A stretch of DNA of 64,000 nucleotides. Origin: Mesocentrotus franciscanus. Taxonomy: Eukaryota > Echinodermata > Echinoidea > Camarodonta > Strongylocentrotidae. Location of the stretch: NCBI GenBank assembly GCA_037976565.1, contig CP137680.1, positions 18,998,675 to 19,062,674 on the forward strand, written 5' to 3'. The notes beneath the pieces are model-generated. The model had not been told where the DNA came from. It did no database searches and saw nothing but the letters and a program-made list of their open reading frames with translations. The translations under genes were made by a program, and so were the position numbers. Each line of letters begins with the position of its first letter. Within the stretch, counting starts at the first letter, position 1. Positions 22,504 through 33,205 of this stretch are shown piece by piece.

Positions 22504-23680
22504 TTCTTTGGGGTTGTTCTGCACAGAAGAAAAAAAGAACCTGCCTCCGGTTTTAGATACTTCAATAAAGCTTCAAATCCTGAAGGGATTACATTTTGTA
22601 TCATTGTTATTTGTATTGACCTGTTATGTTGTGGCATGAAGTTTTTTTATAGAATGATAACAAAAGAACATTATTACAGGTATGTTCCAGTTTTTAATCT
22701 ACGTGTCCCCACAGAAAATTTTCATTCTAAAGCGTTGCAAGTGTAATCAATTTCACCTTGGTTCGTCTCCGAAATGAATTGGATGAGAGTATAATAACTG
22801 AATTGCAGTAATTTTAGGAATTGTTCATAATTATGCTCTATTTCTTTCTGTAACGATTACATATTAAATGAAAGAACGCGTATACAGGCTATGTTGGTGG
22901 GGAAGTCTTAGCATTTTGTAGCTGTTCTCGAAGGTGATACAGTTTCATATACTACCAAAGCGCTAGGAAAGTATAGTGTAGAAAGAGAAGATAATAATGA
23001 GAACGAGAAAGTGAAAGAGAGGCGGGATTGAAATAAGAGAATGTAGAACAAACGTAAAACTGAATAATTTTCCAGAAAAGCTATAAACTTGGTGTTGTCC
23101 TAGAGGGAGAAAAAAAAAATTCAAAGGGGGAAATGCTTCTAACGAGAATCGCCATAGGGCGACAATAGGGAAGGGCCTTCATTTTAACCTACGCAACTAT
23201 ACTAACGGATTAATGTCTCATTTCTTTTGATAGTATATTCATTTCACGAGAGGCGCCAATGATATTGTATATGTATATATCTTTACAATTATATATAGGC
23301 TACACAAGTGTAGTTCTATATCATTGACTATATACTCTGCGTTTCCAGCTACCCCCACAAAATACATAATAAAAACCGGATAAACAAGAAAAACACTTGA
23401 ATAATGTAGGACACACGTCGGCTGCTTACAGCACCCGTAGAAAAAGGTATCAGTTACTCTCAAAATTATATGGACGATAAATCATTACTAACAAGTTGTC
23501 AGATTGGGTAATTTGACGCATTGATCATAAATAATTAGCAGAATAAGACCGTTAAAACAGATATCTGAAGACACTCCCCGGTGTGTTTGTTTTTCGACAA
23601 AATAAATGGAAATTGATAATTATGACATTCATAAGGCTTGTTTATTAATCTGTGTGTGGAAAGAAAATCCCAGAAAGGTA
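22504..23680. other. No gene seen
   Basis: AT-rich unique DNA. The minus frame at 23,239-23,463 lacks domain or splice support. Confidence 0.4.
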
Positions 23681-23681
23681 G

Positions 23682-23901
23682 GGCTTACTTTATGTCATCG
23701 GATCATCGTGTCCGGTCTGATGATCGCGTTACACGAACTTTTGTGAAACGAAAGCGGAAGATCACGCGACCTTTCGTAGATTGCCGTCGGGTTTTTTCAG
23801 AAAGTGTCGGAAAAATTGGACCAGACCCTTTGTGGATGAGAGGGGATTATTTCACAAAAAGTCGGGTTATACGGGAATACCCGATGATTCAAAGTAAGCC
23901 G
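23682..23901. mobile_element. MITE with long terminal inverted repeats (CGGCTTACTT family), copy 2
   Basis: Left GGCTTACTTTATGTCATCGG and inverted right CGGCTTACTTTGAATCATCG pair, each leading into GTTACACGAACTTTTGTGA-like sequence as in copy 1 at 2,130. It is 220 bp, shorter in the middle. The open frame at 23,638-23,994 spans it and is not a gene. Confidence 0.8.
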
Positions 23902-24038
23902 AAAGTTAGGCCGACATCTCACATAATCATCGACCCATTAGTCTCTCCTTTTGATTTGTTTAATGTGAAATACGAACATCGTTTTGGTTGTTAAATCTAC
24001 ATTTGCCATTCCCAACCCAGGTGTAGTACGGTTCTAGG

Positions 24039-24257
24039 ACACATACCCCCCTGGACATCCACCCCCGGATAACCACCCCCAGTAAAACACCCCCTATAGG
24101 ACAACCACCCTCTAGGACGACTACCCCAGGGAAAACTACCCCGGACAGCTACCCCCAGGCAACTACCCCTAGGACAACTACCCCGGACAACTACCCCTAG
24201 GACAACTACCCCGGACAATCACCCCGGACAACTACCCCCGGACAACTACCCCCGATA
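24039..24257. repeat. GGACAACTACCCC minisatellite, locus 2
   Basis: About fifteen tandem units of roughly 13-16 bp built on GGACAACTACCCCY. Many differ by one or two bases, and some have CTAGGACAACTACCCC spacing. It yields a Gly/Val/Arg-rich artefact frame on the minus strand. The same motif occurs at 6,001. Confidence 0.92.
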
Positions 24258-25095
24258 AATTCAATTCAATTCTAATATGACCCGTATCATCCCTCTCCAA
24301 ATGACTTTTTAATAATCCGTTGACACTAAACTTTACCAGTGATATTATACAGGCGTAATACCCACTGCACACGAGGCGTTATCTTCCTGACGTATAAGAC
24401 TTCCTGACGTCAATAACTGATACGGTCTTTGACGCGCCATGCGAAGCGTGACATCGTGCAGAAAATGACTAAATTGAACAGTGCACGGATTGCTTTGAAT
24501 TGCTGACGCACGGGTCAATCGCCCTTCACAGACTTGATTAGCGCAGGTAATAACGCAATCAAAATGGCGCCTCGTTTGCTACGGGCATTAAACTACACGA
24601 TGGAGATCTCGAGTCAACATCTTTACAGTCTCGTGCCTGCAAAACAAGTCGCGATATCTTAATTGATGTTGCCCTGTAATAATATGCTCGTGCCTCAAAT
24701 CCGAGAAAGCTACCCATATGTAACTTAACCGTAATGGAGAAAACACATTTAGAAGCTAGCGAACATTCGTGGTATGTATTACCGAGCAGTAAGGAGAAAA
24801 GGGCGTTATTTGTAAGTGGACCAAACGTTATACAATGTAGGTACTAATGTATTCTGTGGTGAGGGATTTTTTTTTTTCATGAGTTTTTTTTTAAAGTAAC
24901 ATGAGAGGTTAATAACCTCTAAAAAGGTTGACCAGATCAGTTACGGGATAGACGTGAAAGCTTTTTCTTTTAGACCGGGCTTTGCATGTAGAGCTGTATT
25001 ACGAACATTCGAGTGACATGGATCTAACGCTACCAAGGTAACGGATCGAGAGTGGCATCACTGATTCATGACATTGCCGAGTTAAAGAGAAGGTT
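24258..25095. other. No gene seen
   Basis: Unique sequence, relatively GC-rich at 24,360-24,620, with one CRE-like palindrome TGACGTCA (24,405-24,412). No exon is evident. Confidence 0.4.
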
Positions 25096-25104
25096 GTGGG
25101 TTTT

Positions 25105-25290
25105 TTTCCTTCTTCTCCTTTTCTTCTTCTGCTTCTTCTTCTTCTTCTTCTTCTTCTCCTCCTTCTTCTTCTTCTTTTTCTTCTTTTTCTTCTAATTCTC
25201 CTTCTTCTTCTAATTCTTCTTCTCCTTCTCTTTCTAATTATTCTTCTCCTTCTTCTTCTTCTTCTCCTTCTCCTGTATTTTTTTTATTTT
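25105..25290. repeat. TTC/CTT trinucleotide microsatellite
   Basis: Interrupted (CTT)n with CTC and TAA interruptions over about 185 bp. Produces a poly-Leu artefact frame. Confidence 0.95.
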
Positions 25291-25479
25291 TTATTTTTGT
25301 CAAGATGAAAGATAACTTGTGAGCTTTTCCTTAGTTTGAAATGCTAGTTGGAAGAATAGCATAGTAAAAATGTCTCTTCAAAAGAATTGCTCTTGAAATG
25401 CCCTCCCATCCAAAATATGACACACAAATAAGATTTGAAAAGTTTGGACCAAACAGGTGTAGTCCCATATACCCATTAG

Positions 25480-25785
25480 TGTGCAGTGCATGATCTTCAG
25501 TAAGAGTTGATTTCCTTTCATTTTTATCATGTTGCTCAGTCTATCAATCAATCAACCTTTTTCCACTTTCTTCCAGACAGTTTCTTTCAAAATCGTATTC
25601 CATGACCCGGACCCTGTTTCATAAAACTTGATATCAATAACAAGTTACAAGCTACTGTTATAAGCTATTGAAATTATGGCATCTGATTGGCTGAGAGCAA
25701 ATTTGTCATAGAAATATAGCATTTGTTATAGATAACAAGTTTTATGAAACAGGCCCCTGAACTCAATTTTGTATTTAAGAAAATG
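25480..25785 (-). mobile_element. F1-like TTAA element split by a younger insertion
   Basis: Minus-strand F1 blocks (GTGTGCAGTGCATGATCTTC, CAACCTTTTTCCACTTTCTT, TTTCAAAATCGTATTCCATGACC) run to about 25,610. The terminal TGAACTCAATTTTGTATTTAAG resumes at about 25,757. The intervening 25,613-25,755 is a separate element. Confidence 0.75.
25613..25755. mobile_element. CCTGTTTCATAAAACTTG MITE nested in F1
   Basis: The left end CCTGTTTCATAAAACTTG and the exact inverted CAAGTTTTATGAAACAGG at the right bound about 143 bp. Internal GATATCAATAACAAG/GTTATAGATAACAAG stretches extend the inverted repeat imperfectly. It interrupts the terminal region of the older F1 copy. Confidence 0.85.
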
Positions 25786-26723
25786 ATGATGCCAGTGCAT
25801 GTACCTACGATATGATCTCCCCCAATATACTACGTTCCCTAGTCACCATGTCCTATGTTGTTCATCGGGGTTGTGAAAGGATATAGGCGGATTGACAGGT
25901 AGGCCGAAGGGGCTGCTGCCACATTTTTTGAGAAGAAAAACATATCAAGTCGTGGGGGGTATCCTATTACACATCACCCCGATTCGGTCCCTGAGATCGG
26001 GTAAGATCTTGCAATTTATTCAGGGAAAGAAAAATCATAGGATTCAAAAACTTTCCCATCGTTCTGACAATCAGACGCCGCTAAGCGATGCCAATTTTCA
26101 TCCAGGGAGGGATTTCGGCTGGCTATAAACTTTAGTAAAGACTTTCTGATACAGGTATGGGTATAAATAATTTAAATCGATCAATATTCATATCCCGAGT
26201 ACTTTGTTTGACTATGTGCATGTAATCCGTAAGATTATTCAAACATAAAGTAATTATCAACTTGATGAACTTGACTTTAAAAAAGTTTATTTTTGTCTTT
26301 ATAACTGTCCAACTGACTCCAAACCAACCGATCTAAGCCATGCTGACTAGGCCTTTAATGTTTTTTCGGTCTTGTATTGGTCTCGTCTGTGTCACTTGGG
26401 TATTTTAGTGACCAATATGATATGAGCACTGGAGATGGTGCACATCATGTGCCCCAAAATAATAGAAATCGAAAAGGAAAATTGTATAATAGTAATTGTA
26501 AGCGGTAGGCAAAAAAAAGTGTAAACACATCCTTTACAATTCATTTGACTGTTTTTAAATAGTCAAAGGAATTGTATGAGTGGTTAGATACAAACCATGT
26601 TTTTAAATGTGCGTGTGACATTTTTTGTCAATAATCACAATTCAATTGCATATTGAGAGTCACTTGTTTCTTGGTTGATAAAGCTCGCAGTGCTTGATTG
26701 CGAATAACTTTTGTTAAGAGCTC
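25786..26723. other. No gene seen
   Basis: The 78-aa frame at 25,892-26,128 has no domain, paralogue or splice context. The rest is AT-rich. Confidence 0.4.
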
Positions 26724-27118
26724 TTAAAGATAAAGACCAGTTCTGGTCATGCGATTGCATTGTGAAAGAAACGGTATGGAATCGATCAGAAAAAGTTGAT
26801 CACGTAGCATATAAGTATTGGTGTGTACTGCAAGGTTCTGGAATCATCAAAACGATAAGAAATATGGCCCAGTCTTGGTAAAAGTAACAAGCACTGTACA
26901 CAAAAAGATGTATACGGGACTACACAAACATGTGGCATAAAGATGTGGTCCTCATTTTTTAAGCTATTACATGTCATATTTAGAATATGAAGGCATTTGA
27001 AGAGCCATGCTTTTCAGGGTACATTTTTTCTCTGATTTTCTTCCACACTTGCAAAATAACAATGAAAACGCTCACAAATTATTGTTTACCTCTCCCCATA
27101 ACTCAACCTTCTCTTTAA
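26724..27118 (+). mobile_element. F1 TTAA MITE, full copy
   Basis: 395 bp between TTAA ends. TTAAAGATAAAGACCAGTTC at the left and an inverted TTAAAGAGAAGGTTGAGTT at the right. Internal blocks match the 12,259 and 53,329 copies throughout. Confidence 0.9.
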
Positions 27119-28170
27119 GTAATGAATATAAAGTCAGCCCTGTATTTTCAAAAGAGAAAGTACAAATAATTGCACTACTGGTGGAAAGGAAGGGGGATTC
27201 CCCCTGCTATTGACCTGGTGGAATTGTTAAATTCACGCGTCGTGCAATGTTACAATCTCGCCCTCAGGGTACTGCGATTGGCAATCGGCAATTCGGCAAT
27301 TGTTCTTAGTTTCTCAGTGCGTATCTTGTTGTTTGGTTTGATTCTGAAGTTGTTTAGTTTGATTCATTCTGAGGCCTGCCCTAAACTAATTTTTGTTTAG
27401 ATTTAAATTAAAATTAAATAAATTCGTTTAAGATAAACGAAAGAGTATAGTTTACTCACTCAAAAAGATAAAACACGCTTTCTTTCAATACATTTTCTCG
27501 TTTTAGTACATGTTATACACCCCCCCTCACAATTATGTTCTACATTTAATCAGGCCTTTAAATAACACGAAAATAAATGATTATATTGACAATTAGATAA
27601 TCTGATATAATCGTCCAGGGAATATGGCAAAATCGAAGATAACGAATTGTTGATGATGAACGAGAACGTGCTTGAATCCTTCAAGTCTTTACAAGATGAC
27701 ACATTACCTAAAATAATCGCACCACTTGTGTCTTGAACAAGATGATGAAAAGCCTTTTTTCCATTCGTCATGAATGGTTAAATTTGATTAGAATGGACAG
27801 AAACTTTGCCTGAGGCTCCAAACAAAAGTAGGGTGAAAGATTAGACTTGCTTATACTTTTTAAAAATAGACCTTACACACTATACGACGTAAGAAAAAAA
27901 AAGAAAAAAGTGTATTGGCATAAAATCTATTTAGCCTGCCATCGTAATCATTTACATACTAACGTACTATATGGATACGATTTCCTGCTTGGTTCACAAA
28001 CTGTTGTTGATTTCAAATTTCCGTCGTATCTCGAGGCAGCATTTCACTCCATTCACGGGTTAGCTTGCATGCGCTATAATGCGAATGGATTCTGGTGATC
28101 ACGTGATCGTGTAATTGATGAGTAGAAGTGATGTAGATTGTGGTAGCGAGGAGGCGCCACGAGGAAACTA
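27119..28170. other. No gene seen
   Basis: AT-rich unique sequence. The frames at 27,170-27,400, 27,550-27,771 (minus) and 27,847-28,098 show no domain. Confidence 0.4.
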
Positions 28171-28257
28171 TACTCCTCTCTCTCTCCTCTTTCCCTCTCT
28201 CTCTCTCACTCTCTCTCTCTCTCTCTCTCTATTTCTCTTTCTATTCCCTCCCCGTCT

Positions 28258-28313
<56 letters not shown>

Positions 28314-28338
28314 CTCTCTCTCTCTCTCTCTCTTTAAT
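28171..28338. repeat. Compound CT-TA-CT microsatellite
   Basis: CT-rich to about 28,252, a pure (TA)n run at 28,261-28,309, then (CT)n to 28,333. Confidence 0.97.
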
Positions 28339-28395
28339 AATAATTTAAAATTAAATTAAATTTAAAATACATTAAAATATAAATGTTGAAAAATA

Positions 28396-28880
28396 TAGAT
28401 CTTGTCAATCTACTTTTCCGACTAGCAGAATCTTTGAGAAATAGCTAAAGGCTCTACAGAAACAATGAAAGGACAGGCGTCACATTTTTTGAAAGAAAAG
28501 GAAATAACAACTTGACTTAAAAAATGACTATCATCATTGAAAAATTTCGCTATTCTCGGTCCATGTCAGGAAAATGCAATGGCAGTCAATTTTTCTTATT
28601 GAGTGCATGCACGTTTCTTTTCATTGACAGCATTGAAGAGCCCCCAGCCATGCCAGTCACTGTCATTATTGCTAGCCGGGGACGTAATTTGAACAACGGG
28701 GACGATTTTCATTTTCATGAATGTTGTTGAAAGGTTGAAAGAGTGTTGTGACCTCACAATTTGTTCCTCTTCCACCGAACATTGAGCTTGTCAACCTTCA
28801 TGGTGTGCGATACTGCAATTTGTTTATGTTCAAGCGACATTTTCACGCGTACCGGTACAACTGGCAGTGCTGGGTTACAT
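28396..28880 (+). repeat. ~485-bp dispersed/tandem repeat, copy A (uninterrupted)
   Basis: Begins near CTTGTCAATCTACTTTTCCG and ends in TTCAAGCGACATTTTCACGC and following bases. It matches copy B (29,036-30,062) throughout. It retains the empty TTAA site at 28,517-28,520 where copy B carries the F2 insertion. A 68-codon frame (28,524-28,730) is also open in copy B. A third, short start (CTTGTCAATGTACTTTTCCG) sits at 28,907. Confidence 0.88.
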
Positions 28881-29035
28881 ATAAAGATTGACAAATTAAT
28901 GTAAATCTTGTCAATGTACTTTTCCGACTAGCATACTATTTGACGATTCTAGTATATGATTTGATTATTTTTTTGCCGACAAATTCAAGACATAAGCGAT
29001 GATAGTATACACATGAATATAGTTTGAAAATCTGG

Positions 29036-30062
29036 GGCTTGTTAATCTACTTTTCCGACTAGCAGAATCTTTGAAAAATAGCCAAAGGCTTTACAGAAAC
29101 AATGAAAGGACAGGCTTCACAAAGTTTGAAAGAAAAATGAAATAACAACTTGACTTTAAAGGTACTATGTCCCAGGCCAAAAAAATGAAAAGGTTAAATT
29201 CCACCGGCATTTGAAAGATAATACTAATTTAGAACTTCCCTCAAAACGAAAGGGCTTGAAAATGTCTTTTTGTGGGAAAATAACAACCGTTAGTTGTCGA
29301 ATCGACTTTAGTGATTGCAATCCATTTAGTAAATAGTCCGATTTTCAGACCCTTGTACCGGATGGTCGTACATATTGTGCTGCGCAAAGATTCAATCAAT
29401 TTGATTTTGGCCATTACAAGAAGTGGGTTATTGATGTAGACAAATGCTCATTGTACCCTTTACAGCTCATTTTACATGTTTTATGTATGTTATTACCAAA
29501 GAAAAGAAGTCAATCAGTCACCCAATAGTGTTTGACAGTGAAGTATAGAAAGTAAACAGGTTTCCTTGCATAGTATGAATACTAGGACACTGCTAACGTT
29601 TAAATTTCACAGATAGGACATACGTGACATATTCATAATTCCTGCAAAGTTCTACAGAATTTGATGTTGGCTGCAAATGGGACATAGTACTTTAAAAAAT
29701 GATTGTCATCATTGAAGGATATCATCATTTTCGGTCCATCTCAGGCGAATGCAATGGCAGCCAATTTTTCTTAATGGATGCATGCACGTTTTTTGTTTTC
29801 ATTGACAGCATTGAAGAGCCCCCAGCCATGCCAGCCACTGTCATTATAGCTAGCCGGGGACGTAATTTGAACAATGGGGACGGTTTTCTTTTTTATGAAT
29901 GTTTTTGAAAGGTTGAAAGAGTGTTGTGACCTCACAATTTGTTCCTTTACCACCGAACATTGAGCTTGTCAACCGTCACGGTGTGCGATACTGCAATTTG
30001 TTGACGTTCAAGCGACATTTGCACGCGTACCGATAACACTTGCAGTGTTGGGTCACAAATAA
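29036..30062 (+). repeat. ~485-bp repeat, copy B, interrupted by an F2 element
   Basis: Two segments, 29,036-29,155 and 29,696-30,062, together match copy A in order. The interruption is exactly the F2 MITE. A 69-codon frame (29,699-29,908) corresponds to the 68-codon frame of copy A with a one-codon indel. Confidence 0.88.
29156..29695 (+). mobile_element. F2 TTAA MITE inserted in copy B
   Basis: 540 bp with TTAAAGGTACTATGTCCC at the left and GGGACATAGTACTTTAA at the right. It lies between sequences that are contiguous in paralogous copy A (GACTTAAAAAATGA). The single TTAA there versus TTAA on both sides here is the piggyBac-type target-site pattern. No transposase frame. Confidence 0.93.
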
Positions 30063-32824
30063 CGTTGATTGAGTCGAATTGACCTTATTTGCGAGATACG
30101 AGGGTTTAAATGAATCACATACAACACGTGCTTCGCTTACCCTCTGTCAATTCTGAATCGGAAGTATATGGGGTCCTAGTGCATTTCGACAAATCATATA
30201 GCAAATTGATGCCAAGACGAATTAATCACAAAGGAGGGGAGGAAATCAAGCAACGGTATATGCTCACAAAGATATCATGTATACCGTTTGCTCAAAGTAT
30301 AAGTAAATTCCTACGGGATTTGTAAGGGGCATTGAATTTGATTTGATTTGATTAATGGAAAGCATTGTATTTGTGTTTAATAACGTAATTAAAAAAACAC
30401 AATTATATTACAGAAATATCTAAACACATTTTCATACATTAACAATTTACTTTTAAACACATAATTAAAATACGCATATGGGAAATTAACAGAATTCATG
30501 AACGCAGGAGACTGCCATCAAGATTCAGGAAACGTAATTCATTATCAGGTCTATGAATAGGCCTATGAATAAAATCCGAATTCTCAGGTTTGTCATGTAT
30601 ATGATTTGCCCCATTCCCATCGTACCGATTTGTAAGTAATTCCTTCGTCTTTAATCGTATTGCTTTCTGCACAAAACCTGTACCTACAGGGTAATCTATA
30701 TTCGCATACTTATGTTATATGTGTATAAGTATCATGAACGATAAATGCTCATTAAACGTAAGAATACTCTGTGACTGATTGCTTGCTTTTGCTCGAGATT
30801 TTTTCCCATTGCCTGATGTTTGGAAGTGAAATGGTATGGGGAAGGAATTATAGATGGCGCACTTTCAGATAAATGGCTCGGGCGCGGGTATTTCACATAG
30901 CCAAAGAATGTCCTATTCCCTGATTCCTCTCCAATAGAGAGGCTACAATAATGAAGGAAGGAAAAGCGATTCCTGCCCTCTTCACTTCCAAATAAAAAGT
31001 TTGTTGACATTAAGGGCAAATAACATTAATAGTAGTTTTAGATGGCGCTAATTTTCAAATTCTAACCCTTGCTATAACCACGCTAACTGTAAATCTATAC
31101 CTTGTAATCTTGAACACGAACTGATATAAACAGTGTTTGGTCGAAGAAAAGGTAACCCCGTATCTTCATTGTTTTGTTTTTACATAATTCAATCTAAAAG
31201 TGTTTTTTGGGAAATGTCAGCTTGGCTCTAGGAACAACAATTTCACTTTAACATTTGTTTCATTCGATAGAAACAAGATTGCATAAATAAAGGCATGAAA
31301 CAAGTATGTTAAAAAAAACATAGCCTTTAGAATTCGATGTTGTCACATAATTGTATATGTAAATTCAATAAACGCTTTTCCAGACAAAAAAACCCGACTC
31401 TTTAATGCGAAAAGAAATATCTATAGGCCTATCGGCCCCAAACGAATGAAAATGAACTTCTCTCAATTTCTTGCCTTTACGCATTCGATCATTTTAATGA
31501 CTAACAATTTGTCTGGTTTTGTTGCGAGTTTGCGAGAAAAACAAGCCATCGCCCAAAGTATTTCTACAATTTCCTGCTGTAGGTTTTTTAGGCCATGCAT
31601 CCATCATCTTACGGCTCTTTTTTCCCCCTTTCTTTCTTTCTTTTTTCTCGTCTTTTTGTTTTCGTCGTCAACTTATTCGGTATTTTCACCCATCGGACCT
31701 CTCTATTATTGTATTCTTCAGCACTGCCCCTGTCGTCACCTCTTCTTGTGTCCATACGATGGAACAAGGCTGCAATCAATGTTAAATTGGTCGGCTTGTT
31801 TTCTGGCCCGGAGAGAGAAACAGTTTGAAAAGTTTTTTCCATCGATTCCTTAACAACAAAACCATGTTGTGACAGAGCTTTTGGGTCGTCGCCATTTTGT
31901 TATTAGACGAAGCAGACTAGTCTAGTGATGCATGCTGTTTGATCGTGCTCAGTGGCGTAGCAACAGGGGTCGGGGGCGCTGGACCCAAACGAATGGCAGC
32001 CCCCAAAAACAAACCGAAAAAGAATGGGGAATATAGGGGAATTGGAAAATGATAAAAAAGTAGATTAATATGGACCCTTCCTATCCCTTGCTCTATTAAC
32101 TGACCTTGTTATTTCCCATTTCTTACTCCGATTACTACAGCCGGGTGACGTCCCCCCCCCTTCCCATTCATGATGCCAGTGCCCCCTCTCATGGCTGGAT
32201 GCATCCTATGTCATCGGCCGTGCTAACGGCACTTAATACGGTAACATGATTAACGGTTTATTTCCGCGTTAATAAGGGGATGGAGAAATTGCACAAAGAA
32301 AACTAAAAACAGTCCCCCCCTACACAAAAAAAAATGAAAGAAAAAAATCCGATAACAAACTTTTTTATTAACTCAATTAAACTAGAGATGGAAACTCTAC
32401 AAAGAACCACAAAGAAACCAACAAGATTATTGATGAAAATGTAAATACTAAACAAGCGTAATTCTTATATACAGATGAGTTTTAGAATAGCTAGGTTTAT
32501 ACGAATCTTGATGAGAAGAAGAGTTAACAAAACTAGAGGGGAAATTGATGCAGATAAATATTTTTGAGGCTGCCGCGAATTCTAAAAGCGTGATGCATAC
32601 ATCCACAATATGAGTCAAATAGAGATCCGAAGTGCTAATGTCATATTCGATCGTCATCCAGGTTACTGGTTCTAAAAACAGAGCCTGCGCATGAGGTTCA
32701 CCACGAAATCATTCAAGCAACGGGTTGGAGCAGGCAATTGTTTAGCACAAATTTGTTTTTGAACAGCAACCTTGACAACTTTGCCAGCATGACGTCACAC
32801 TTCGGGCACGAGGCAAAATTGGAT
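30063..32824. other. Long stretch with no gene recognised
   Basis: AT-rich. Points seen: a TTTGATTTGATTTGATT run at 30,336-30,352, a 71-aa frame at 30,110-30,325 without a domain, overlapping frames at 31,446-31,853 driven by T-rich sequence, and a CAGTGGCGTAGCAACAGGGG element-like end at 31,949 with no partner found. No splice-supported exon is seen. Confidence 0.4.
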
Positions 32825-33205
32825 TGGATTGGGTAACTTTGTCTCAGATTCTGAAACAAAATCCTGGATTTAGTTCATGCTGCAATGCTAATTATAAACC
32901 TTTATGTCAGTCAGGAACCCCATGACTTTTACAAGCCGATTGCCTGTCTGATTATCAAGATATTTATGATTGGAAATCGAAATTTAAAAATTCGTTTTCC
33001 TAACGGTTTGGATAACACTACAGTCTATTGGGGAAAATGAGTATGGTAAAACCGTTCATTCAAAGATTTTTACTTTTTTGAGGCACTTCATGATAATTTT
33101 GAAGCGCATTTTTTTTTAGGGCTTCAATATTACACCATATCACAGACACTGATAATACGTAGGGCCATGCATCTCAGAGTTAACATTGTTCAACGGTGCC
33201 TTTAA
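32825..33205 (-). mobile_element. F3 TTAA MITE, full copy
   Basis: Inverted relative to the 10,982 copy. It runs from GGATTGGGTAACTTTGTCTC to the end GCCTTTAA, whose reverse complement is TTAAAGGCACCGTTGAACAA. The left TTAA has decayed. Non-coding. Confidence 0.8.

Noticed and set aside
23997..24218. Gly/Val/Arg-rich 73-aa frame
   Set aside because: Encoded by the GGACAACTACCCC minisatellite; the 14-bp-type units with indels do not keep a frame.
24405..24412. TGACGTCA palindrome as a CRE promoter site
   Set aside because: A single 8-mer without a nearby gene start or companion sites.
30110..30325. 71-aa frame as the C-terminus of a LINE ORF
   Set aside because: No recognisable RT motif upstream; the TTTGATTTGATT tail alone is not enough.
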